6,230 nt of DNA from Legionellales bacterium UBA4722 (GCA_002404295.1 DHJK01000194.1:1-6230), one strand, 5' to 3'; positions 1-5,516 are shown, counted from the first letter of the stretch. The notes: generated from the letters alone by a model not told the origin. Translations and numbers: made by a program.

Positions 1-289
1 TACTTTGCTGGGGCAAGATCAGTCCACGATAAAGTGTGCCCCCATTTTTCAGTGCACAGGACATAGCTTGATGAAAATCATTCACTTCCCAGTATGCGAT
101 TGTTCCCGCCTTGCCTGAGGACACTTTCGAATCAGCTTTATGAAACCATATGGATGTGTCATCCAGTGCAATCACTGGAATATCAACATCTAGATACGAC
201 AGCTTCCTAGACAGTAATTCAGAGTACCATTTAGCTGCAAGATGAATATCTTCAACGAATATCATGATGGCTTTTACTTTTTTAAACAT
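1..289 (-). CDS. VOC-superfamily (glyoxalase/bleomycin-resistance fold) protein, C-terminus beyond the window
   Basis: The minus strand is open from the ATG at 289-287 to the window edge, giving 96 codons with no stop. A purine-rich AGGAAAG stands just upstream of the ATG (294-300) as ribosome binding site. The protein begins with a short beta strand (MFKKVKAIMIFV), followed by an amphipathic helix with AAKWYSELL at residues 18-26, then SIWFHKAD at 46-53 and TIAYWEVNDFHQAM at 63-76. This order is typical of the first beta-alpha-beta-beta-beta module of VOC proteins (glyoxalase I, extradiol dioxygenase and antibiotic-binding relatives). The C-terminal module, which holds part of the metal or ligand site, lies outside the window, so substrate and activity cannot be told. 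No disabling change is visible. It is transcribed away from the integrase remnant and may be host chromosome bordering the island. Confidence 0.8.
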   Translation of the reverse strand, partial: MFKKVKAIMIFVEDIHLAAKWYSELLSRKLSYLDVDIPVIALDDTSIWFHKADSKVSSGKAGTIAYWEVNDFHQAMSCALKNGGTLYRGLILPQQS

Positions 290-453
290 AGGTCTTTCCT
301 CGATCAATCACTGGCAAATAATGATTTTTTGCATTTTCATAATTTGATAAAATCACATAAGCATTATTGTAAGTATTTTTTTGCTATTTAATTTCTTCTA
401 ATAGATTCTCTGTAGTCTTTCTACATTGATTCTACATTGTAATAGGGTGTTAA
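290..453. other. Intergenic region between the divergent VOC and integrase genes
   Basis: An AT-rich stretch with no open frame of note. It must hold the promoter of the minus-strand VOC gene and, originally, that of the integrase. I cannot pick a convincing -35/-10 pair for either. The only clear structure is the 11-bp-period direct repeat at 419-439. Confidence 0.5.
419..439 (+). repeat. Direct repeat TTCTACATTG, two copies, 11-bp period
   Basis: TTCTACATTG occurs at 419-428 and again at 430-439, one helical turn apart, ending 14 bp before the integrase start codon. Same-face repeats upstream of an integrase gene suggest a protein-binding site, such as integrase autoregulation, an excisionase or an arm-type site. 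That function is inferred from position only. Confidence 0.5.
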
Positions 454-1006
454 GTGAAGTTAACAAAAGCGTTCGTTGATAAAGTTGTGGCGCCTACTGA
501 TAAAGACCAAGCATTTTATCGTGACGATCAGTTAAGGGCTTTGCGTTGCGCGTGACATCCGCAGGCACGGAAGGGAAAAAACCGAGTGTTTGGGAAGGTA
601 AGTAGAGAAAAAATTAAATGGAAGGAGTGTGGCATGGACAAACAGCTTAAAATTTACAAAGAATGAGACAGTTTGCCCAGCATGTTCCTACAATACTAAT
701 TGCGCCACAGGCTGTGGCGCAATTGCTGTGGGGCATATTACCCAATTAAAGCGTTAAAAAAGTCTTTAGTTTAGATAACTGAGAGAAACTAACTTATTAA
801 TTAAAACAGGTGAAGTGCTGCGTGATTATCTGTTGATAGTGTTTTTTATTGGCTTTCGCCGCCATGAAGCTGCCATCCTGAAGTGAATACATGTAGATTT
901 AGTAGTAAGAACTCTCAAAGTGATTGACAGCAAAAATCATCAACCTCATAATTTATCTCTCTCAGATTATCTTATTCATTTCTCCAATCCCGCAAACAAG
1001 CCTTAA
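454..1006 (+). pseudogene. P4-type tyrosine recombinase (phage/island integrase), multiply disrupted remnant
   Basis: From the GTG at 454 the frame reads as the N-terminal arm-binding domain of P4-like integrases (MKLTKAFVDKVVAPTDKDQ, then AFYRDDQ). It stops at 553-555 after one base was lost in the AAGGG stretch at 534-538. The next frame continues with the family-typical GFALRVTASG. Homology then fades, and most of the SAM-like core-binding domain is missing or unreadable. It resumes with AYYPIKAL (about 733-756, one frame) and then, in another frame from 782, VLRDYLLIVFFIGFRRHEAA. This is the catalytic box I with its arginine (codons at 857-862). An in-frame TGA at 884-886 stands where a Trp is usual. 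After it come VDLVVRTLKVIDSKNHQPHN, including the beta-hairpin lysine, and LSLSDYL. A TAA at 1004-1006 ends the homology. Box II (HxLRH) and the nucleophilic tyrosine are absent. A normal member has about 400 residues. It cannot be active and marks an old island insertion. Confidence 0.85.
698..724. repeat. Perfect 13-bp inverted repeat with a one-base centre
   Basis: The left arm AATTGCGCCACAG (698-710) and right arm CTGTGGCGCAATT (712-724) are exact reverse complements around G711. As RNA this folds into a 12-bp stem with a 3-nt loop. No T-run follows, so it is not a standard intrinsic terminator. It lies inside the decayed integrase, where the frame reads LIAPQAVAQLL, and could be old coding sequence with chance symmetry or a small inserted palindrome. 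Confidence 0.6.
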
Positions 1007-1034
1007 TTAACGACTAAAAAACCACACAATAAAC

Positions 1035-1062
1035 TTGAAACTATACCCTTATAGGGTATAAT
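1035..1062 (+). promoter_or_regulatory. higBA promoter: TTGAAA, 16-bp spacer, TATAAT
   Basis: A -35 TTGAAA at 1035-1040 and a perfect -10 TATAAT at 1057-1062, 16 bp apart, lie 15 bp before the toxin ATG at 1078. The expected start of transcription is near 1069. An AAGG at 1070-1073 serves as ribosome binding site. The spacer and -10 are overlapped by a palindrome, so the promoter is probably repressed by the operon's own antitoxin. Confidence 0.75.
1042..1060. promoter_or_regulatory. Palindromic operator of the higBA operon
   Basis: TATACCCT (1042-1049), centre TAT, then AGGGTATA (1053-1060): a perfect 8-bp inverted repeat. It fills the spacer and covers the first four bases of the -10 element. 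Type II antitoxins with a helix-turn-helix usually repress their own operon through such a site. HigA encoded at 1397-1717 is the obvious ligand, though binding is inferred. Confidence 0.7.
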
Positions 1063-1077
1063 AAGATGTAAGGTATT

Positions 1078-1394
1078 ATGATATTTATAGAAACACTTGT
1101 ATTTACAAATAAGTTGCCAGATTATCTAGAGGATGATGAGTATCAGGAACTTCAAAAATTTCTTATTGAACAGCCCGATGCAGGTGATCCGATACAGGGA
1201 ACAGGTGGTTTACGCAAGTTGCGCTGCGCTGGGCTTTAGGCAATAAAGGTAAGCGTGGCGGAATAAGATTTATTTATTATTGGCAAGTTGCAAAAGACCA
1301 CATTTATTTTTTTACGCTTTATGCAAAAAATGAAATGTCCGATTTGTCAGCTAAAGAAAAGAAAGCGTTAAAACTGGTGCTAGAGGGTTGGTAA
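1078..1394 (+). pseudogene. higB: HigB-like (RelE/ParE superfamily) mRNA-interferase toxin, frameshifted
   Basis: HigB toxins are ribosome-dependent mRNA endonucleases held inactive by HigA. From the ATG at 1078 the frame gives 53 residues (MIFIETLVFT start, GTGGLRK near the end) and stops at TAG 1237-1239. A second frame beginning at the Arg-Trp codons 1227-1232 continues the same protein to TAA 1392-1394 (GNKGKRGGIRFIYYW, then YAKNEMSDLS). Taking out one copy of a tandem GCGCT at 1221-1230 joins the halves exactly into a 103-residue protein. This has the family's usual length and the motifs GTGGLRK, KGKRGG and KNEMSDL known from Vibrio cholerae HigB-2. The 5-bp duplication is therefore the only visible lesion. 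The truncated product lacks the core strands and C-terminal residues, so it should be inactive. The stop lies 2 bp before the higA start, the normal toxin-first order. Confidence 0.88.
1221..1230 (+). repeat. Tandem duplication GCGCT-GCGCT that breaks higB
   Basis: Two adjacent copies of GCGCT (1221-1225 and 1226-1230). One copy gives the family-typical LRKLRWALGNKGKRGG reading, while two copies shift the frame by +2 and bring a TAG 7 bp later. Short tandem duplications arise by replication slippage and can revert the same way. Confidence 0.85.
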
Positions 1395-1396
1395 TT

Positions 1397-1717
1397 ATGG
1401 CTAAAAAAAAACGTAGTTTATTTGAAGAGATAAAACAAGGTATCCTGGAGGTTAAAGCCCACAAGGAGGGGAAGATCACGCTTCGCACGCATGAAATTAC
1501 TAAAAAGCCTCGCCTCAAAGTAAGCGCGACATTAATTCTTGATACACGTCAAAAACTGCATATGTCACGCGCTGTATTTGCGCTTAAGCTGCGTGTTTCT
1601 TTGCGTACTTTGGAAAAATGGGAGCACGGAGAAACAGAACCTAATGACCAAGCAGCTGCGTTGATTTTAATGGTCAGGAAATTTCCTGATACCTTGAAAC
1701 GGTTAGAGAATCTATAG
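1397..1717 (+). CDS. higA: HigA-like antitoxin, XRE-type helix-turn-helix protein
   Basis: An intact 106-residue protein from the ATG at 1397. A TTG at 1388 in the same frame is an unlikely start because it overlaps the toxin's last codons. The N-terminal part (MAKKKRSLFEEIKQGILEVK, then EGKITLRTHE at 24-33) matches the toxin-wrapping segment of HigA-2-type antitoxins. Residues about 48-92 form the helix-turn-helix (MSRAVFALKLRVSLRTLEKW, then EHGETEPNDQAA), and the end FPDTLKRLENL is also family-typical. It would neutralise HigB and repress the operon at the 1042-1060 palindrome. The gene starts 2 bp after the toxin stop in the repaired reading, so translation was probably coupled. With the toxin frame now ending at 1239, coupling is lost and initiation must be independent. 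It may persist as a repressor, as an anti-addiction factor against a related HigB elsewhere, or as a passive relic. Confidence 0.88.
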   Translation: MAKKKRSLFEEIKQGILEVKAHKEGKITLRTHEITKKPRLKVSATLILDTRQKLHMSRAVFALKLRVSLRTLEKWEHGETEPNDQAAALILMVRKFPDTLKRLENL

Positions 1718-1789
1718 TTTGAAAAAGTGGCTGGATTCTTACTTATTGCATATCGGGTGTAGATCAACATATCAGTAGAAGATTTATAT

Positions 1790-1818
1790 TTGATTAGCAT
1801 AATACACTGTCATAGGAT
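1790..1818 (+). promoter_or_regulatory. Candidate promoter of the transglycosylase operon
   Basis: TTGATT at 1790-1795 and TAGGAT at 1813-1818 are separated by 17 bp, placing transcription start near 1825 and 19 nt before the ATG at 1844. Both boxes deviate from consensus. This is the best pair in the 126-bp gap after higA, which shows no terminator hairpin. Confidence 0.4.
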
Positions 1819-1843
1819 AAACATTTCAAAGGAAGACGACAAT

Positions 1844-2608
1844 ATGAAAACACAAGATGATAATCAAACAAGCAGAGATGCTTTTAAAATCGATCAACAT
1901 CCCTGACGGAAATGTCCTCTCGGTAAGCACCTCGTTCGCGAGCATATTGTGCACGTTCCAAATAGTAAAATTCATCCAAATGGTATTAATGCTACATGGC
2001 ATGAACATTGCGCCTTGAATAGTTCTCATAAAGATGAATTATCTTATGCTGAAATTCAACATGTTGCAGAAACTTATTTTCATGACTTGACTACAGGCGG
2101 ACCTACAGCTAACGTTTTAACAGAATTTTCTGATGCAGATAAATATGATAAACAAATTTGTGGTTGGGTTCGTTATTGGAATGAAGTATTTCACCCAGCA
2201 AACCCGCTTGATCCTAATTTAATAAAATCGCTTATTGCAACAGAATCAAGTTTTGACCCAAGCAAAATAAATCATAGAAAAGACATCGGACATGCTCGTG
2301 GATTAATGCAGATCATTGATCAGACGCTGAATATATTGGGTAATTATACTGGAGAATTAAAAAATCATCTTATTCCTTTAACTGGAAATGAATTGCTTGA
2401 TCCATCAACCAATATTTGCGCAGATGTTCGTTGGCTTTTCCGTAAAAAAGAAACCGCTTCAGCATACTTAAAGCGCGAAGCTACTTGGGATGAGGCGGTG
2501 GAAGATTATAAAAGTATTTTGAGAAGAAGAATCGAAGGTAAAAAATACAACCCAAAACCAATGAATGATATACATTCTTATTACAACAGGTTAAAGGAAA
2601 AATCTTAA
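1844..2608 (+). pseudogene. Lytic-transglycosylase-like (SLT fold) muramidase with an in-frame TGA at codon 21
   Basis: The ATG at 1844 has a strong GGAAG ribosome binding site 8 nt upstream, but its frame meets TGA at 1904-1906. The same frame then stays open to TAA 2606-2608, so the whole reads as a 254-codon protein interrupted once. The next usable start is GTG 1949, giving 219 residues with no clear ribosome binding site. Numbered from ATG 1844, the catalytic segment is IATESSFDP with Glu134, followed by ARGLMQI about 17 residues on. This is the ES-x-F ... GLMQ signature of SLT/lysozyme-fold enzymes that cut the MurNAc-GlcNAc bond of peptidoglycan. ICADVRWLFRKKETA and a DYK helix complete the fold. 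No signal peptide or membrane helix is seen, so access to the wall would need a secretion route or lysis. The residues just after the TGA (RKCPLGKHLVREH) look conserved rather than random, which supports a recent nonsense change over a downstream start. A gene truly starting at 1949 is the alternative. Confidence 0.72.
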
Positions 2609-3118
2609 TGGTGCGCCAAGATAAGCGCATAGTTTTCAGTCGGTGCAAATCCGGCCTACGTAAAGATTAGCCATCCGCGTAGAACAACACGCTCTAGTTA
2701 AGGCAGTGATGAATTAACTAAAGCGAGCGTGAAGGATGTATCAGGCCGTAACGAAAGTGAATGTATTGAGCTCCGTAATTATTACCGTAGTAGAGGTTGA
2801 CGTTGTCATTTTAACGGAAAGCAACACGAGGGTCGGCGCAAAGGCAAGCAGACACTCGCTCTACCGGAGTCTGAGGCAATGGCATGATACAAGATGGAAG
2901 CTATGTGAACTTGGGAGATCTGCTGCGTTCTTGTATGCAACGCGTACGAGTAAGTTAGGACAAGCCAGAAAAGGCAAGAACGACTAGACGATGCAGCAGA
3001 AGTCGGACTAACTGATAGTACTCGGAGTGTGGGAAAGCCATGCACAGGGGGAAGCGGCTAGCGATGAAGAGACAGATTGAGAGCTTGTTGGATTAATACT
3101 CTGAGATTAAGGTACCTG

Positions 3119-4429
3119 ATGAAAGCGAAACTCAATTTGATAACAGAGAAAGCAAGGCAAGATAAAAGTCTGAAATTTACGGCGTTAATTCATCATATAA
3201 ATGAAGACAATCTTGTTGCGTGTTACCACGAGCTTGTAAAAGATAGGGCAAGCGGCGTGGATGCAGTGACGGTAGAGGAGTACGGAAGAGAGCTAGAGTG
3301 GAACATCTTTAATTTAGTAGAGCGCTTGAAAAGCAAGACTTACAAACCAAAACCTGTGAGACGGGTATACATCCCGAAAGCAGGTAAAGCGAGTGAGAAA
3401 CGCGGATTAGGCATTCCAACGGTTGAAGATAAAATCGTTCAATTAATGCTGAAGAAGATTTTAGAAGCAATATTTGAAACTGATTTTAAAGAATGTTCGC
3501 ATGGTTTTAGACCGAACCGAAGCTGCCATACAGCGATCAAAGCACTAGACACTGAAGGGATGAAGGAACCGGTTAATTTTATTGTCGAAGTGGATATTGC
3601 GAAATTCTTTGATACAGTCAGTCATTACTGGTTGTTACGTTGCCTGGAAGAGCGCGTGTTGGATCGTAATTTACTATGGTTGATACGACAAACGTTAAAG
3701 GCAGGAGTAATGGAAGATGGAGAATATCAAGCGAGCAAGACTGGTACACCGCAAGGAGGTGTAGTGAGTCCGCTACTAGCGAATGTTTATCTGCATTATG
3801 TTTTGGATAGTTGGTTTGAGAAAATCATTAAACCAAAAGCAAGAGGGCATATGCAGCTTATTCGCTACTGTGACGACTTTGTGGTGTGTTGTGAAAGTGA
3901 GCAAGATGCAAAGGAATTTTTGCAATCACTGGTGGAGCGTCTGTCTAAGTTTGGGCTGGCTGTTTCACCTGAGAAGACAAAGATGATAAAATTTGGTTGA
4001 CATAGTTGGAAATTAAGCAAGAGAAATGGCAAGAAGCCAGAGACGTTTAACTTTCTTGGGTTTACGCATTATTGCGCAACGAGCAGAAATGGATACTTTG
4101 TAATGGGTCATCGTACCTCAAAACAAAGCATGTCTCGAAAACTCAAAGAAACAAAAGAATGGATTAAGCGGGTACGTAGCAGAATGGAAATAAAAGCTTG
4201 GTGGCCAACGCTGAGAGCCAAATTAACAGGACACTATAATTATTTTGGAGTTAGTGGAAATTGTCGTGGTATACAGCGATTTTACTATCATGTTGTAATG
4301 ACAGTATTCAAATGGATTAATCGACGAAGTCAACGCAAAAGCATGACTTGGGATATGTTCCAGCAATATTTGCAATGGAATCCATTACCGATACCGAGAA
4401 TTTGTTATGCACTGTATGATGCGCGCTAA
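3119..4429 (+). pseudogene. ltrA: Group II intron reverse transcriptase/maturase with an in-frame TGA at codon 294
   Basis: Starting at ATG 3119, with AAGG at 3109-3112 upstream, the frame codes for 436 residues if the TGA at 3998-4000 is ignored. A TTG start at 3077 is less likely. Reverse-transcriptase blocks appear in order: RGLGIPTVEDKIVQ (95-108), HGFRPNRSCH (128-137), VEVDIAKFFDTVSH with catalytic Asp159 (156-169), TGTPQGGVVSPLLAN (208-222), and IRYCDDFVV with Asp252 and Asp253 (248-256). After the stop come the thumb motif KPETFNFLGFTHYC (306-319) and the maturase domain X motif LTGHYNYFGVSGN (369-381). The protein then ends without an HNH endonuclease domain, as in several endonuclease-less bacterial classes. 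Relatives usually have FGR where this reads FG-stop, so CGA to TGA is the likely change. The product to 4000 would keep the polymerase but lose part of the thumb and all of domain X, so splicing help and mobility should fail unless the stop is read through or a related maturase acts in trans. YCDD in place of the commoner YADD is notable. Confidence 0.88.
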
Positions 4430-4450
4430 CACTGTGAATGCTTCATCGAA

Positions 4451-4483
4451 GAGCCGTGTGTGGGAAAACCACAAGCACGGTTC
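4451..4483 (+). ncRNA. Group II intron domain V (catalytic hairpin)
   Basis: GAGCCGTG (4451-4458) pairs with CACGGTTC (4476-4483, one G-U). A 2-nt AG bulge (4474-4475) follows on the 3' strand, and TGTGG pairs with CCACA around a GAAAA cap. The AGC triad at 4452-4454 is the metal-binding catalytic triad of group II ribozymes. Length (33 nt), bulge position and GAAA-type cap fit bacterial introns. No damaging change is visible. Confidence 0.9.
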
Positions 4484-4530
4484 TGCAGGGGTGGCATTGT
4501 AATGAAACTAACGTTTATTAAATTAAATAT

Positions 4531-4536
4531 AAGGAG
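4531..4536 (+). promoter_or_regulatory. Ribosome binding site AAGGAG of the 4545 gene
   Basis: A consensus-like AAGGAG lies 8 nt before the ATG at 4545, just past the intron 3' end. It belongs to the exon, so the membrane protein can be translated from spliced or unspliced mRNA. Confidence 0.8.
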
Positions 4537-4544
4537 TAAGAGCA

Positions 4545-5156
4545 ATGCCTCTACCTAACAAATTAAAAATCACTATTATAATTATCTTAGCCATAGCTAT
4601 TGTGGCTATAGTTGTCGTTATGCTTTATAGAAATGAAACTTCTGATAATCCAGTCGCGAATAAAGCGATTGAATCGGTAGCCGATAAAAAGGTGAGTCAT
4701 GAATTCCAGGATTTGGCTCAACCAGAAAATAAAAGACCATTGCCTTCACCTGATCTTGTAGGCCCCGTACATAATCAATATGGCATACGGGATGATATTC
4801 TCACGTACATTGAAAATACCATTCCGCATTGGAACAAAGATGCTTGGAAGGCAGCAACTACAATCGCAGTAGCGCGACAGGATTTGTATTACAAGGCTCA
4901 AACTGATCAAGAAGCCAATGCTGCTTCTGATCGAATCGTATTTGCTACGCAGTGTTTGGCTTTGGAATTTCCTCCCGACTCGAATAAAGCATATTTGATT
5001 TTCAAAAAAATAGAGGAATTAATGGAAAATACTCGTGAAAGAAGGATTTATGTGTGGGAGGTAAGCGACAAATATTTTGCTGGGAAGTCTCACAGAAAAC
5101 CTTTGGATATTAGCGATGAAAAGTTGCAACAAAAATGCAAAGCAGTAGACTATTAA
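4545..5156 (+). CDS. Membrane-anchored protein with predicted periplasmic domain, unknown family (possible immunity protein)
   Basis: A 203-residue protein that I do not recognise. It has two lysines (6 and 8), then an uninterrupted Ile/Val/Ala/Leu helix at about 8-27 that ends with YRNE. This fits a single N-in, C-out anchor that puts residues 30-203 in the periplasm. The exported part is polar: a Pro-rich linker at about 60-75 (NKRPLPSPDLVGP), then helical segments, including WKAATTIAVARQDLYYKAQT (101-120). Cys137 and Cys198 could form a disulphide. There is no lipobox and no enzymatic motif. It has a strong ribosome binding site and, after intron removal, would follow the transglycosylase-like gene by about 28 nt, so the two were probably an operon. 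A wall-cutting enzyme paired with a periplasmic anchored partner suggests effector and immunity protein, or enzyme and anchor. The frame is intact while that of its partner is not. Confidence 0.7.
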   Translation: MPLPNKLKITIIIILAIAIVAIVVVMLYRNETSDNPVANKAIESVADKKVSHEFQDLAQPENKRPLPSPDLVGPVHNQYGIRDDILTYIENTIPHWNKDAWKAATTIAVARQDLYYKAQTDQEANAASDRIVFATQCLALEFPPDSNKAYLIFKKIEELMENTRERRIYVWEVSDKYFAGKSHRKPLDISDEKLQQKCKAVDY

Positions 5157-5176
5157 TGCCAAACATATTTTTTATC

Positions 5177-5362
5177 TCACGCATGTTTTTCTCTTAAATC
5201 TTTTTTAGGAACAGGCTTAAGATGAATCACTAACGTGCAACCTACTGCATGAGCATATTTGCGTAATGTGCTAACGCTGGGAGAATGCTTTTCCCGAGTG
5301 CCTGTTGCTTCTAACCGTGCAATAGCAGGTGCTTTAGTACCCATACGCTCTGCCACCTCTTC
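5177..5362 (-). pseudogene. C-terminal fragment of an XRE-family antitoxin-like regulator
   Basis: Reading the minus strand from 5362 to a TGA at 5179-5177 gives about 61 residues starting EEVAERMGTKAPAIARLEA. This is the recognition part of an XRE helix-turn-helix (QEEVAERMG...A-I-A-R-L-E). It continues with PSVSTLRKYAHAVGCTLVIH and ends KKDLREKHA, typical of antitoxins paired with RelE/HigB-type toxins. The first helices and any start codon are missing. Upstream the frame runs into tRNA-Asn-like sequence and a stop at 5389-5387. No toxin partner remains. It appears to be a gene cut by recombination at the tRNA, so a functional product is unlikely. It is transcribed convergently to the 4545 gene, 20 bp from that gene's stop. 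Confidence 0.78.
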
Positions 5363-5424
5363 TCGAACTGGACTCGAACCAGTGACCTAATGATTAACAG
5401 TTCTATCCAAGTGACACATCACAA
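5359..5424 (-). pseudogene. Decayed tRNA-Asn (GUU), probable attachment-site remnant
   Basis: On the minus strand, 5403 down to 5359 reads as a tRNA-Asn 3' half: the anticodon loop CTGTTAA with anticodon GTT, TCATT, variable loop AGGTC, then the T arm ACTGG-TTCGAGT-CCAGT. An acceptor-like TCGAGAA and G follow, but AGG replaces CCA. The 5' side (5424-5404) still resembles a D arm (TCACTTGGATAGA) but has lost several bases, and the anticodon stem can no longer pair. It is therefore not a working tRNA. Integrases commonly recombine in tRNA anticodon or T loops and carry the 3' half, which fits an att remnant. An alternative is a whole tRNA gene decaying in place. Confidence 0.75.
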
Positions 5425-5450
5425 CAGGCTGCAATCAATATCAATAATTA

Positions 5451-5463
5451 AATCAATCGGTTA
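5451..5463 (+). promoter_or_regulatory. Perfect match to the IHF-binding consensus
   Basis: AATCAATCGGTTA matches WATCAA-N4-TTR exactly. It lies between the tRNA-Asn remnant and the GTGCCCCA repeats, where an attachment-site arm would need an IHF bend. The surroundings are AT-rich, so a chance match is possible. Confidence 0.4.
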
Positions 5464-5516
5464 AAGCACTAAAGCTGTGCCATTTATTGTGCAGTCTTGC
5501 TATTTGTTGTTTCTAA

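Larger units (their letters stand above)
2611..4518 (+). mobile_element. Group II intron (retroelement) with internal maturase frame
   Basis: The 5' end reads GTGCGCC, fitting the GUGYG consensus, two bases after the stop codon of the preceding gene. About 500 nt of structured, poorly coding sequence (domains I-III, including AGTCGGTGCAAATCCGG near 2638) precede the reverse-transcriptase frame, which lies in domain IV. A clear domain V follows at 4451-4483. A domain VI-like stem with a candidate bulged branch A at 4510 or 4511 leads to an AY-type end. I place the 3' splice site at 4518 (GTTTAT), but 4512 is also possible. The intron sits between two genes on the same strand and in the same orientation, so splicing restores their mRNA. 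A possible EBS1 (TATTGAG, 2764-2770) pairs with the last seven exon bases CTTAATG with two G-U pairs. The ribozyme looks intact, but its protein frame is interrupted. Confidence 0.85.

Noticed and set aside
663..749. 28-residue hydrophobic small frame MRQFAQHVPTILIAP...
   Set aside because: No good ribosome binding site. It is better explained as a decayed piece of the integrase and overlaps the palindrome.
1931..1942. CTCG-TTCG-CGAG mini-hairpin with UUCG loop just before GTG 1949
   Set aside because: Only four base pairs, lying inside a stretch that codes plausible protein (HLVREH). Not enough to call a regulatory element.
1549..2029. Minus-strand frames at 1549-1800 and 1826-2029
   Set aside because: They are antisense to higA and to the start of the transglycosylase-like gene, with no ribosome binding site or family resemblance.
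2736..2987. 83-codon open frame on the plus strand
   Set aside because: It lies in domains I-III of the group II intron ribozyme. The translation has no recognisable fold and the sequence is explained by RNA structure.
2806..3045. 79-codon open frame on the minus strand
   Set aside because: Antisense shadow of the intron ribozyme, with low-complexity Ser/Leu/Cys content and no ribosome binding site.
3783..3986. 67-codon frame inside the maturase gene
   Set aside because: An out-of-frame shadow of the reverse transcriptase.
884..4000. Alternative genetic code with UGA as Trp
   Set aside because: Trp is encoded throughout by TGG, two of the three TGA positions look like former Arg codons, other genes nearby are broken by frameshifts, and the XRE fragment ends naturally at TGA.
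5161..5190. Possible terminator: AAACAT ... ATGTTT followed by T-rich sequence
   Set aside because: The stem is only six mostly A-T pairs with a loop of about 16 nt, too weak to call.
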